This document shows, one piece after another, positions 48,356 through 60,800 of a DNA stretch of 64,000 bases. This stretch comes from Tolypeutes matacus (lineage: Eukaryota; Chordata; Mammalia; Cingulata; Chlamyphoridae). The position numbers were made by a program, and so were the translations under genes. The DNA lies in contig JAKSZT010054457.1 in the NCBI GenBank assembly GCA_026826555.1, positions 8,467,292 through 8,531,291 on the forward strand, given 5' to 3'. Numbering within the stretch: position 1 is the stretch's first letter; each line of letters begins with the position of its first letter. The notes under the pieces were generated by a model. That model ran no database searches, had not been told where the DNA came from, and worked only from the letters and a program-made list of their open reading frames with translations.

Positions 48356-48749
48356 TCCAGCATCAAGGTCTCTGACTGGAGAGGTAGAGATAGGACTCAA
48401 AGATAGATCTTCCTGATTTTAAGGCAACTGCTCTTTCAATTATAACATAAAATTGCTGTTTTAGTTTTCCTGGTTCCTAAATCAAATACCAGATGTCTAT
48501 ATACTTTTCTTATTTACATTAAATTAAAATATTTCTTTTTATAAAAAATTGTAGTAGTATTAAACTGGATCTATTTTCTATAGTACAGAGTCAGATCACT
48601 AACACAAAACAAATACTGCAACAAAAAAGTAAAATCATTCTTGTTGAATTTCTTTTAATAGAAAAAATGATGGCTTTTTAATCCTAGCAACTCAACATTT
48701 TGCTAGGATAGTCCATTATCTCATAGTATTTCTTTTTAATTATGTCAAT

Positions 48750-49685
48750 TTAGACTTCAGATTGTGTTAACTTGATGAGTTTTTTAAAAGCCTTTTTCAC
48801 ATCTTTATTCCTCAGACTGTAGCTCATGGGGTTCAACATGGGGAAGACCACAGTATAAAATGTAGAAACCAATTTGTCCGTCTCAAGGGAATAGATAGAA
48901 CTGGAGCAAGAGAAGATGTAGAGAATAGAACCATAGTACAAGATGAAAGAAATCAAATGGGAGGAGCAGGTGGAGAAGGCTTTGAGGCGGCCTTGTGTGG
49001 AGCGGATTCTCAAGATGGCAGCAATGATAAAGATATAGGAAGCCAGTATGAACACAATGGGGGCAATGACATTGGAGCCCATGAGGAAGAAGAGCAGAGC
49101 TTGGAAGCTCTCTCTCACATCACATGCCAATTTCAACAGGGGTGGGATATCACAGAAAAAGTCATCAATGATATTGTCACCACAAAACTCCATTGTGAAT
49201 GTGTTGCTGGTCACTATTATTGCATTGATGAAGTCTCTAGCATAGGAATATATCACTAAACAGATGCACAATTTCGTTGACATGGCTTGAATATAAAGCA
49301 GCAGGCTGGAAATGGTCACATAGCGGTCATAAGCCATGGCAGGTAACAGGTAACACTCAGTAAAACACAGCCCTTCAGTGAAGAAGAACTGCACTATGCA
49401 GCCAGCAAAGGAGATGCTCTTATCTTCAGAGATGCAGGTCACCAGGATCTTTGGAGTGTAGACAGAGGAATACCAGAGATTCAGGAAAGAGAGATTACCA
49501 ATGAAAAAATACATGGGCGTATGGAGACTAGAGTCATTATAGATCAATGCAATGAGAGTGGTATTTCCCACTATAGTCACAGAGTACACACCAAGAAACA
49601 TCACAAATAAGACCAACTGCAACACAGGGTCTGTGGTGAAACCCACCAGTATGAACTCATTCATAGTGTGATTGTGTCTCTCCAT
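48750..49685 (-). CDS. Olfactory receptor, family 9 subfamily G-like (intact)
   Basis: A 311-residue class II odorant receptor, a seven-transmembrane GPCR that signals through G-olf in olfactory neuron cilia. Visible motifs: N-glycosylation site NHT (5-7), PMYFFIGNLSF (57-67, TM2), Cys96 and Cys178 (extracellular disulfide pair), MAYDRY (117-122, end of TM3), SY near 225 (TM5), KAFSTCSSHL (235-244, TM6), and PMLNPMSYSLRN (282-293, TM7). Length is normal for the family. It is closest in my memory to OR9G1; subfamily is a recalled call. The start is supported by a splice-acceptor-like CTCTTTCAG ending two bases before ATG. Oddities: Pro115 in LLPAMAYDRY where Ala is usual, Leu128 in place of the common Pro after ICNP/ISKP, RDF at 150-152 where GGF is usual, and MSYS where LIYS is usual. 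Confidence 0.93.
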   Translation of the reverse strand: MERHNHTMNEFILVGFTTDPVLQLVLFVMFLGVYSVTIVGNTTLIALIYNDSSLHTPMYFFIGNLSFLNLWYSSVYTPKILVTCISEDKSISFAGCIVQFFFTEGLCFTECYLLPAMAYDRYVTISSLLLYIQAMSTKLCICLVIYSYARDFINAIIVTSNTFTMEFCGDNIIDDFFCDIPPLLKLACDVRESFQALLFFLMGSNVIAPIVFILASYIFIIAAILRIRSTQGRLKAFSTCSSHLISFILYYGSILYIFSCSSSIYSLETDKLVSTFYTVVFPMLNPMSYSLRNKDVKKAFKKLIKLTQSEV

Positions 49686-49687
49686 AG

Positions 49688-49702
49688 CTGAAAGAGATTT
49701 TG
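49688..49702 (-). promoter_or_regulatory. Likely splice acceptor of the OR coding exon
   Basis: On the minus strand a pyrimidine-rich AATCTCTTTCAG lies directly before CTATG. OR genes usually have one uninterrupted coding exon preceded by an untranslated exon, so an acceptor here is expected. Not verified by transcript data. Confidence 0.5.
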
Positions 49703-49873
49703 CCTGGAAATGATATAAAGAATGGTCAATTCACATAATAGATATGAAATGAGGGCTTTTGGTGAGCCAGCACCATGTGATACAGTCATGACTACAACTA
49801 CTAGAGGTAGGGAAATCTCAGCAGGAATGTTGCCTAACTTGAGAGGTGAAGGGAGTTCTTTGTCTCTCTATAT

Positions 49874-50084
49874 CAGGGGTTCTTAACTTTTTTGTTCCAC
49901 AGACCCCTTTACTAGTCAGTCGAAAACCACAGACTCTTTACTAAGTCACCACTATACTGTTTATTATTTAATAAATATATCACACCTGCTCCAGGTGTAT
50001 AAATATAAATATATGCACATCCCCTCAAGAATAATGTTTTTTTGAATTTCAATTCAAGCTCGGAACTCTCGTTAAGAACCCTTG
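49874..50084 (+). mobile_element. Short non-autonomous hAT-type transposon
   Basis: Ends are inverted repeats: CAGGGGTTCTTAAC at 49874 and GTTAAGAACCCTTG at 50071-50084 (13 of 14 complementary). It is flanked by a perfect 8-bp duplication CTCTATAT (49866-49873, 50085-50092), the target-site length of hAT elements. With 211 bases it has no transposase. It sits about 190 bases upstream of the OR start codon. Confidence 0.9.
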
Positions 50085-50092
50085 CTCTATAT

Positions 50093-52080
50093 ATTCCTCT
50101 CTGTAAAACACATTTGATAACAAGAATGCCTTAATATTGCTAGGGGTCTATTTCTTTTTTCAGAATTTTTTTCTTGAATCTCAGGTCCTGTTCTAGGCCC
50201 TGAGGTACTGCAAAGAGGATAAAAATATTGGGCCTTATTTTATGGCACTCTTAGTCTCGAAGGGAGAGATGTATAGTTAAAAAATAACATGGAAAGGTTT
50301 TCAGATACTGTTCAATGTTTTTAAGAAAACAAACTGGTTTCTTGGAGTAAACAAACTAGGGTAGGAGCTAATTAAATTTTAATAGAAAAAAATTTCGCAG
50401 CTAAGAATGGACAAGTTGTGCAGATTACCTGAGAGGAAATTCCCCATGGCTCACCAGGTGGTGACGACATTCTCCCCTTCTGCAACCACAGAGGAATTTC
50501 TCCTCTCTGCTATTCCAAGGGTCTTTTGATGCAATCACCATAAATCCTAGGGAAGGGAACCTTATTGAAATTCAGAGTAAAATTACAGAATGGAGACTAA
50601 GAAACGAATATAACCCATTATCCTAAGTTAACAAATTATGTGTCTTTAGAGTTTTATTATCCTGGAATTTACCATTATTCTATAGTCTGTCTAAATAGCT
50701 ATGTACATATCTCCATAAAAGAAACATATTCTAAGTTGAATTTGTTTGTAAAATAATTATCAGTTCTATCACATTAAAAAATATCCTTTATATAACAGAC
50801 ATTGTTAATGCCTCCTTTACACTTCTGAAACAAAATTTGTCAATATACACATGCATACATGAATGGAAATGTTTTAACTGTAATGTAAAGGTGATATAAA
50901 AGGAAATCAGTTCATAAAACAATTATCATATGATAATAACTATACTATAGATATTATAATAAAATAATGTGAATATTAATCTGTAAAGGTGACAAAATTT
51001 AATGAAATTGTTAGATACACATAAATGTAGAAACAATATGAATTACTGGTGACTCAAATATCAGGAAAGGCATGCACATTGGTGATATGATTTTTCTAAG
51101 CTGAACACTTCTTGATAAATTTCCAAAAAAAAAATTTTTTTTTCTTCAATTTTTAATTCCTAGTCATGTTAATATATATTAGAACTTTGCAAAATTATGC
51201 TTTGTACATATGCTAACTTTTTTAAGCAATAGTGAGTGATTCCAAAATACCAAATAAATCACATTAAAATCTTTTTTTAATTTTTTTGCAGTAACTACAT
51301 TCTTAGAAAAATGGATCTATCTTAAAACACTTCAATATATACTTTGTGTTTTTTGTAAGGTGGAATAGATTTCAGATTCATAATTTACAGTCTTTTTAAC
51401 AAGATATTGGGTGTAGGATTTGAACATTTTCTTTAAATGGACTGTCCCATGAGTTCAGGACACCTATTATCCTTGTCTCTACATATTAAATGTCCTGTAG
51501 AGACCCCAATCTTTGTGATGATCAAAAATCAGAACGCATATTTTAGAATGTTCCTTCAGTAATTTTAACACTTCATTGAGAATATCTGCCCCACAGCTTT
51601 GTCACTAACTCTTCATAGTATTCTTCTAGGATGAGGTGAAAGAACAGCAAATAACTGCAGGCTTTTCCTGTGTGGTCACATTACCTGTTATGATATGGTG
51701 CTCCAGCCACCTTTTAAGTGTTCTTTGGGTCACTGCAGTCATGAAAAGATAGTTGGGGTATAAACTAGCCCTAGTATGTTCATTACATCAGATTGTACAC
51801 TCTATGAGACATAAATTCCACGTTAGAGGGATTTTTTTTTTTTTTTCAGTTTCATTCAATACTACATCACCCGGGGCTAGAGTAGTACCTGGTATAGAAT
51901 AGGCACACAATAAATATCTGCTGAATAAATTGATAAATGATTGGATAAATTGCTTTGATTCCGGGAGAAGCAAGCCATCAGAATCTGTTTCTGGGTTCTT
52001 TCTAAGGATGTCATTTTACCCTAACATCACCAGAATTGTTTGATAGCCCATGTGCCTTTTCTTGGCAAAACTAATCACTG
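50093..52080. other. Unassigned AT-rich intergenic sequence
   Basis: No gene. At 51840-51955 a T-run then GGGCTAGAGTAGTACCTGGT, ATAGAATAGGCACACAATAA and ATATCTGCTGAATAAATTGA resemble the sense 3' end of an L2-type or MIR-type element. Confidence 0.45.
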
Positions 52081-52084
52081 GTTA

Positions 52085-55000
52085 TTTGCATTCTTTGCAG
52101 ACAGTTATAGAAAGGAACAAAGAAACCTGCCTACAAAATGGTTAGCCTGACCAAATAACATGTTATTTGTTTTACCAAATGGGATGAGTTTATAAAAAAG
52201 GTCATTTTCCTATAGCAACAGCTAATCTGTGATTATATGTCCTAATGGATCGGAAATAAGACTTGGAATTCAGAGCTGACTGCTCAAATTAGAAAGAGGT
52301 GGGGTAACATAGAAAAAGTTTTTGACCTCCAGGCAAGTAATGTGGGTTCACATCTGTACAAATTGCTTACAGCATTTGGGGCATTGAAGAAATCACTAGT
52401 CAGTTTCTTTATATGTAAAAAAGGGAAACTTTCTCTCTCCATAGGGTTGTTTTAAAGATTATTGGAGAAAATCTGGTTAAGGTCTGAGATGAGCTCAGTG
52501 CCTGGAAGGCGGTAAATACTCAAGCTACAAGTGGCCCTTAAATCAGGACATATTAGACTGTCCTTGGCCCCACCCCATCCCCTATGAATTAGCATATTAT
52601 GAGTGGGGCCCAGGAACCTACTTTCCTTCCATCAGCCCAAGTACTTTTGATGCAGGATTTCTGTAGAAATTCTGAAATAAAAATCATTGTGTTATTATTA
52701 TGTTTATATGATTATTATTTATTACAACAGTTTTATCTATATAGCACTGCTATGAATAGTCAAGGAGCTAATAAACGTGAAATATGTTGTGCAAAGTTAT
52801 ACGTTTATAAAGATGAGCTTGAACAGATCTCATTTTGAATCCTATTGCCAAAATTTTCTGTTGCTGTGACCCTGGAAAACTTTTTAAATTTCTCTCAAGG
52901 CTCAGTTTTCTCATCTATTTGTGGGCATAATTTCCTCTTATTAATGTAGGAAAATTTAAAGGGAATACTGTATATAAAGTGCTTAGTTGTTTGTATGACT
53001 TTTAAACCCAACTATCATTTGTAATTATTGATGTTACACAGTAGTAGAGCAGTCGTATTGCATTTTTATACAAAACATTGCAATGAGCTAAATTTGTATC
53101 CAATGCTACTCCTCTATCCCCTTGATATCTATTCTCTTTTCCATTCTTGTCTCTCTACTCTCCACCTCATCACCATTACCCTTTGGTCCAGAGTCCTTTC
53201 AATGACCTCATCATCCATCATGGAGTCCAGGGTTATGTTCTCTTCCTTTGATTCCCTCTGCCCTTAAGTTCTCTGTTATGAGCTCCATTATTACTTAGGA
53301 AATGATAAATGACTTTCATTGGGTTCCCAGGCCCTTTTAACTCTTTTAGCAAAGGTATATAATTTTTCTCAGTAGGAAAAATGATCTCATCATTCACCTT
53401 TGATGCAAAAACAAAATAGGGCATACAACTTGTTGCTTCTCCAGAAATCCACCTATGTACATAAGTTGAGAGAAAGGCTTAGTTCTTTGTTATATGGAAC
53501 CAGAAGACTCTGATGACCTGGCGATATATGCAAAGTATCCCTTCTAACTCCTCCTTTATCTGGAAGTCTTATATCATGTGTCTTCCTGCTGTCACAAAAA
53601 ATATCAAGATGAAAATATTAAACATTTCTTGATGTCTTTTGTCTTTTGGACTCATAGTCTCTGCTATTTCGCTTGCTACTGTAATTGGTCTTGAAATGTT
53701 CACAAGGGACCTTACCTTTTTAAGTAGTTCTTGATGACTGTTTCTTTATTGTTCTTGTTATTGCTTAGGTTTATTTTTGTACAGTCCTTCCCTAGTGGTT
53801 AATTGCTCTTTTTTGCACAGACATGATAAATAATACATCCCTTTTTATCCTCTCAGCTGTCTCAGAAACTGCTCTAGTAATATGGTGAAGATATGTAAAA
53901 CAAGGCCCTAGTTTAGCACTCAACATAGTCTAGCATGTAAATGTTTAATGGAGGGTTGTCAGCAACAAATACAATTTTCTATCTACCTCTAAGATTGGAA
54001 GTAGGCAACTTACCTAAAGTAATCGTTAAAACTATCATCCTGAATACTCAAATCTGCTGTCACAGAATCTTTTATATCAGTTTCTGGATCTTGGGGATTG
54101 TAGATTCCTACAGCTGCTAAGGATTCATAGCTTGGGGAATGACAAACAAGATGATTTAAAAATTGGGCATTGAAAAATTGGTTCTTTATTATGTTGAAGA
54201 AAAAGTATTTTAAAATCTGTGATTCCTTGGGAAAACTGGAATCAGTCAATATTTTCTTTCTTATTCCATTTTTGTTTGTGAAGAAATTAAACTAAAGGTA
54301 TGTGTAAATTAAGCCCATAGGATATGTATTATATGTGTACTTCTCTCTATTAAATTAGATGCACATAAATTCTGATTGTCTAGCTTGTGCTAGACATCTT
54401 TCATTTGCCCTCCAAATCCATTCTCCATCTTTTTTTAGTCACCTCTTTGCTCTAGGGGGGCAGGTGGTATGTATCACATGTTTCAATGGGATCATATATT
54501 CAAGTCTTCTTAATGCATTTAGCCCAGGTTTGTCTGTGGCAGTGACAAAAAGTGAGGTCAGAGTGTTTGTCCCCAGTTACTTCCCTGCAAGGTTACCACA
54601 AGCTGGCTGCATCCTTGGAGAGAGACCACAACACCTGCTAGACAACCCTTTACTCAAACTCTCCCTCCATGCCCTTAACCACTTCATTTCTATCTTCCAT
54701 GCTAGGTGTGGTAATACTTCTCAGAAGTGACTAGCTCTGGGCTTATTGCACTAGTCTATGGGTTTGTCCCATAACATATGCATTTCCTTGCAAAATTTGT
54801 TTTATTAAACCCTCTTAAAATTACACACTTATGTGGGGCATCTGTTACTTGATATGTGGACAATTTATACTGGTCTAGGTGACAAATATTCAGATGGATC
54901 AGAAATGCTCACCTATTGGATGAACAGTCACATGAATCCCTTGTTGGGAATAAATGAGACTCTGGTAACCTACGGCATCCACGGTTATCATGCTGTCATT

Positions 55001-55265
55001 TTATGAAGTATAGGTGGTGATCAAGTTATCAAGGAATGAAATGCATATAGCAAAGAGGCCTGAAAATGCAAATTATAAATCTGTGTGGGTCTTTTAATCT
55101 GCTAATATTGAAATCAGTATATATTTTCCTGACCAGAAGGAAGCAATTACTAATATAAATCACAATTTCATGCTGGTAATCAGTGGGTTTCTGTGTGTGT
55201 GTGAGTGTGTGCAGACATTTGTGAGAATGGATCCCAGATCTAGTGGATCCTAAGGGAATAAATTG
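52085..55265. repeat. Duplicated block C, copy 2
   Basis: Counterpart of 33215-35900 (landmarks given there). It contains MIR relics at 52395-52520 (shared with copy 1) and 52850-53000 (AAGGCTCAGTTTTCTCATCT), and an ancient dispersed repeat at about 54420-54790 (AGTGAGGTCAGAGTGTTTGT, CCACAAGCTGGCTGCATCCT) whose 3' edge also survives in copy 1 (GTGGGACATCTGTTACTTG at 34841). Copy 1 therefore lost the middle of that repeat. Open frames here do not persist in both copies. Confidence 0.85.
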
Positions 55266-55649
55266 ATGGGAAACCAACACATATGCTATTTTTATTGTAC
55301 TGAAGAAGCAATCTATTTTACTTGGCTGAAAACTATCTCAAGTGGTTCTAGTAGGATATCTCAGTAGAATTCTCTGCCCTAAGCCATTTTACAACCTGGA
55401 ATCTCTTGACTTGACTTGAAGCCACTTACCAAGCTATTTCTACTTTGGACCACACCATAATTTTATTAAAACCATTCATTGGCTCCTTATAGGACTTAGG
55501 TTATACTCCGAAGTATTTAACATGGGCTACCCAGGACCTATGTTGTCTGGCTCTGCCCACTTCACCTACGTAATTTACTGAGGCTTTATTTATCTTTCTG
55601 GGGTCCAGCCACCCTATACTTGTTTCACTTCTTTGAATACATAATGGCT
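55266..55649. repeat. Probable LINE L2 relic and unassigned sequence
   Basis: ACCATTCATTGGCTCCTTAT, GGTTATACTCCGAAGTATTT and ACCTATGTTGTCTGGCTCTG resemble L2-type sequence I recall (the segment around a gcctacaggataaa-like run and a ccctccaca-tctgg-like run). Direction is not certain. No gene. Confidence 0.4.
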
Positions 55650-57100
55650 TTTCTCATGATGGAAATTGACACTTGATGTAGCCTGTGCAGGACTGCTCCT
55701 TCTATCCTTCCTGCAGCCTGCCACCCCACCCCCATCACCCACTCTGACTTGTGAGCTCCTATTGCCATCCCTTGGTTCTCAGGATAAATATTATCTCAGA
55801 AAATCTTTTCTGATATCCCTCATTATGTCAGGCCTTCTCATACAATCTAATACCTTATAATAATCTTCCACAGAATTTGTCTTCATTTATCATTATGAAT
55901 TTATATGATTATTTGATTTTCTCCCTTCACAGGGACAGATACTATATCTGGGCTAATCAATAAAGTCACTGTTTCTCAATTTCATGGTTTAGAAAATATG
56001 ACAATTTTATAAGTTATAATAATATGCTTTACAACTAAATTTCTATGGTTTCTTGATTATTTTTATCATTATTATTGTGAACTGAAAATAATTACTGAGA
56101 ATCTGTATTGGGAGTCCATACATTTAGGTTTTTCTTTCCTGCCAATTTATTTTTATCTCACTTGAATAAATGACACAAAAAATTAATCACTTTTTAAAAG
56201 TTTTATTGGACCTATTATGTTAGAATGAATAATCTCTCCCTTCTTCATTCCAGAAAAATAAGTGAGTAGTATAATTGTGTATCTGGCACCAGGATGGCAC
56301 CTGGAGATCCTCTTCACTTTTAGCAGTATATTCCAAAGGGTTTCTCAAGTTTACATGTTCTCCCAGGTTTATTACTATTGGAAAGAGGATTCTTGTGAAG
56401 TAAGTATAATAAGCAAGTTTTCTATTTCAAGATAATTTAAGAAATTAGGGCCCAGGTGAAATTCAAATGAAGTCACTGTTTATGTTCATGACAATAAGCA
56501 TTGCATTAAGTTAACCAGAGGGAAAAAGGCAGTAAATCACAATATGGATGATATAAAAGAAGTTTTCTTAATGTAATCAAATCATAATGTAATTCAACTT
56601 CATGAAATTGATTAAGATTCTTTTTATGTTATTAATAATATTTGATGAAGAAAGCTAAGGCTTCCCAAATGTCCTTCTTTCAGTCCTTATTTCCTCCTTT
56701 AGTGAAATAAGAGATTAGATGTATACTTGAAGTGGACCTCATGGATATTTTCACTTCAAAACCTCACTGTTATCTGTCTTTTTATCCTGAAGAGACCACA
56801 CTAGTCTTTATAGTAGGTTAATGTGTGGAAAACTGAAATTAATTCAATATTTTGATGTTTTAAAATATTTCAACTCCTACATTAGCTGATACATGGGATA
56901 GGACACCTTAGAAGTGAGAGTGTAAGTTTGTTTCACTGTATGATAATATTGAACATTTATAATTAGTCTATATTTGAAGAAGCATCTGATTAAAATTGCA
57001 AAGTGTATGCCACAGACAGCACATGCGTTTAGCCTTGAAAACTGAGAAAGAACTAAGGGATCAGCTTCTTTTGGTATGACCATATTCAGAGATGTTACTT
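55650..57100. repeat. Duplicated block C/A junction, copy 3
   Basis: 55650-56400 pairs with 37940-39205, and 56180-57100 with block A at 27240-28175. The block ends where the third L1 starts. Non-coding. Confidence 0.75.
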
Positions 57101-57879
57101 CTCTACTCCTCCCCTCCCTACTTTGGGGAATTTACTGTGTGAGGTTTTTTAAAATGTATTTTTATTACAAAAGTTGTAAACTTACAAAACAATCATGAAC
57201 ATGTGTAGAATTTCTATACAACTACTCTTCACCAATACACCACACTGTTGTGGAACACTTGTTAGAGATTAGGAAGTAATATCAACAGACTGTTATCACT
57301 AACTACGGTCTAAAATGTATATTTGGCATATTTTTCCATATAACCTATTATCAACACTTACATCTTTGGCATTGATGCAAGAATATTACATTATTGTTGT
57401 TGACTCTAGTTCATAGGTTACATTAATTCTATTTTTCCCATGCGTCTCCGCATTCCCACCACCTAGCAATAGTCACATGTATCTGTTCTAGTTCACAGAT
57501 CGACATTCTTGCATTAATTAATTACTATTAATCACAATTTTCATCTACCCCTGCATTCACTGTATTATTCAGTTCTTAGATTATTCTCTAGCTTTCTTTC
57601 AATTGACATTTACATTCCTAGACTACCCTTTCCCCACAATCCAATTTATAAACCAGCTGCTACTCACTATAATGTGTGACTATCAACTTTATTCATTCCC
57701 AGACATTTACAGTCAATTTAATTAAAACTTCTAGAAACATTAAGCATCAGTACTCCCTCACAACCCTCCTCTTATCTCCTAATAACCTGTACTCTAGGTT
57801 TTAACTCCATGCATTGATTCTTCATATTTAGTTCATATCAGTAAGACCATACAATATTTGTCCTTTTGTGTCTGACTTA

Positions 57880-60800
57880 TTTCACTTAGCATAATGTCTT
57901 TAGGATTCATCCAAGTTACCATATGTGTCCTGATTTCATTTCTTTTTACTGCAGCATAGTAACCCATCAAATGTATATACCACATTTTGTTATCCATTCA
58001 TTGGTTGATGGACATTTGGGTTGTTTCCATCTTTTGAAAGTTGTGAATAATGCCACTATGAACAAAGGCGTGCAGATGTCTGTTTGTGTCAGTGTTCAGT
58101 GTTTCTGTACATGTTCCTAGTAGAGGAATTGCTGGATCATATGGCAGTTCTATATTTAGCTTCCTGAGGAATCTTCAAACTGTCTTCCACAGAGACTGCA
58201 CCATTTTACAATCCCACCAATAGTGAAGGAGCGTTCCTATTTCTCTACATCCTTTCCAGCACTTATTGTTTCCTGTTTTGTTGTTTTTTTAATAATGGCC
58301 ATTCTATGCAGTGTGAGATGATATCTCATTGTCATTTTGATTTGCATTGCCCTAATAGCTAGTGACATGGAACATTTTTTCATATGCTTTTTGGCCATTT
58401 GTATTTCCTCTTTGGAGAAATGTCTGTTTAAATCTTTTGTCCAGCTTTAAATTGGATTACTTGCTCTTTTATTGATGAGTTGTATCATCTCTTTATATAG
58501 AATGGAAATCCAACCCTTAATGAATGTGTGGTTTCCAAATATTTTCTCCCATTGAGTGGGCTGCCTTTTCACCTTCTTGATGAAGTCCTTTGAATCACAA
58601 AAGTATTTAAGTTTGAGGGAGTCCCATTTACCCATGTTTACTTTCATTGCTCATGCCTTCAGTGTAAGGTTTTAGAATGCACCTTCTACCACTAGCACTT
58701 GAAGATGTTTTCCTACATTTTCTTCTAGGAGTATTATGGCTTTAGCTTTTATATTTAGGACTCTGATCTGTTTTGAAATAATCATTGTACAGAGTGTGAG
58801 ATAGGGCTCCTCTTTTATCTTTTGTCTATAATTTCCAGTTCTCCCAGCACCATTTGTTGAATAGACTGTTCTTATCCAGCTGGATGGGTTAGGAAGGCTT
58901 GTCAAAAATCACTTGATCATGCATGTAAGGGTCTGTTTCTGAACCATCAGTTTGGTTCCATTGGTCCATGTGTCTAACTTTATGCCAGTACCATGCTGTT
59001 TTTACCACTGTAGCCTGGTGATAGGATTTAAAGTCTGGAAGGGAGAGTCTTTGAACTTCACTTTTCTTTTTTAACATGTTTCTGACTATTTGGGGCCACT
59101 AACCCTTCCAAATAAATTTGATAATTGGGTTTTCCATTTGTTTAAAAAATGCTGGTGGAATTTTTATCGAGATTGCATTGAATTTGTATATCAATTTAGT
59201 CTTCCAATCCATGAGCATGGAATATTCTTCCAATTATTTAAGACTTTTTTTATTTCTTTTAACAATACATTTTAATTTTCTGAATACAAGTGCTTTACAT
59301 CTTTGGTTTAGTTTATTCCTAAATATTTGATTCTTTTAGTTGCTATTGTAAATCAAATTTTCCCCTGACTTCCTTCTTAGCTTGTATGTTACTAGGGTAT
59401 AAAAACACTACAGTTTTGTGTATTGATCTTGTTTCTGACACTCTATTGAAATTATTTATTAACTCTAGCAACTTTGTTGTAGTTTATTTTCTTTTTTTTT
59501 TTTTTTTTGACTTTCTAGGTATAGGATGATATCATCTGTGAACAGTGAAAATTTTACATCTTTCTTTCTCATTTGGATGACATTTATTTCCTTTTCTTGC
59601 CTGATTGCTCTAGCTAGAACATCTAGCACTATATTGAACAACAGTGGTGACAGTGTCCTTGATCTCAACAAGAAAGGTTTCAGTCTTTCACCATTGAGTA
59701 CAAGATTAGCTGTGGGTTTTTCATATATGGCCTTTATCATGTTGAGAATGTTTCCTTCAATTCCTATCTTTTTTAATATGTTTATCAAGAAAAGATGCTG
59801 TATTTTGTCAAATGCCTCTTCTGTGTCAATAGATAGGTTCATGTAATTTTTCTTCTTTGATTTATTAATGTGGAGTTTTGCATTGAGTGATTTTCTTGTA
59901 TTAAACCACCCTTATATTCCTGGTATAAAACCTCCTTGATTATGATGAGTAATTCTTTTAACGTGTTGTTGGATTCGATTAGCAAGTATTATATTGAGAA
60001 TTTTTGCATCCATATTCATTAGTGAAAAGGGTCTGTAATTTTCTTTTTTCTTAATAGCTTTACCTGACTTTGGTATTAGGGTGATATTGACTTAATAGAA
60101 TGAGTTTGTTAGTGTTCCCTTTTGTTCAACTTTTGGAAGAGCTTGAGCATGATTGGTATTAACTCTTTGAATGGTTAATAGAACTCACTTGTGAAACCAT
60201 CTGGTTTTGGGCTTTTCATTTTGGGGAGTTGCTTGATGACTGTTTCAATCTCTTTACTTGTACTTGGTTTGTTGAGGTCTTCTATTTCTTCTATGGTCAG
60301 TGTAGGTTGTATTTTCTTAGGAATTTATCCATTTCTTCTACATCATATAGGATTTTGGCCTAAAGTTTTTCATAGCATCCTCTTATGATCTCTCTTATTT
60401 CTGTGGAGTCAGTAGTAATATTCCCATTTTCATTTTTTTATTTCATTTATTTGCCCTGTCTCTTCCTTTCTTAGTCAGTCTAGCTAAGTGTTTCTCAATT
60501 TTGTTAATCCCCTTGAAGAACCAAATTTGGTTTTGTTAATACTCTATTGTATTTTTTTCTCTCAATTTCATTTATTTCTGCTGATTTTTGTTATTTAATT
60601 CCTTCTACTTGTTTTGGGACTAGTTTGCTGTTCATCTTCTAGTTCCTCCAGTTGTGTAGTAATCATTTTAGCTATTTCTTCTTTTTTAATGTAACCATTG
60701 AAGACTATAAATTTCCTGTCTTAGCACTGCTTTGCTGCATCCCATAGGTTCTAAAATGTTGTGTTCTCATTTTCCTTCATCTCAAGATATTAACTTGTTG

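Noticed and set aside
48957..49259. Plus-strand open frame of 100 codons
   Set aside because: It lies antisense within the intact OR coding exon and shows no protein features of its own.
54359..54730. Plus-strand open frame of 123 codons
   Set aside because: It overlaps an ancient dispersed repeat and is not preserved in the paralogous block at 34.6-34.9 kb.
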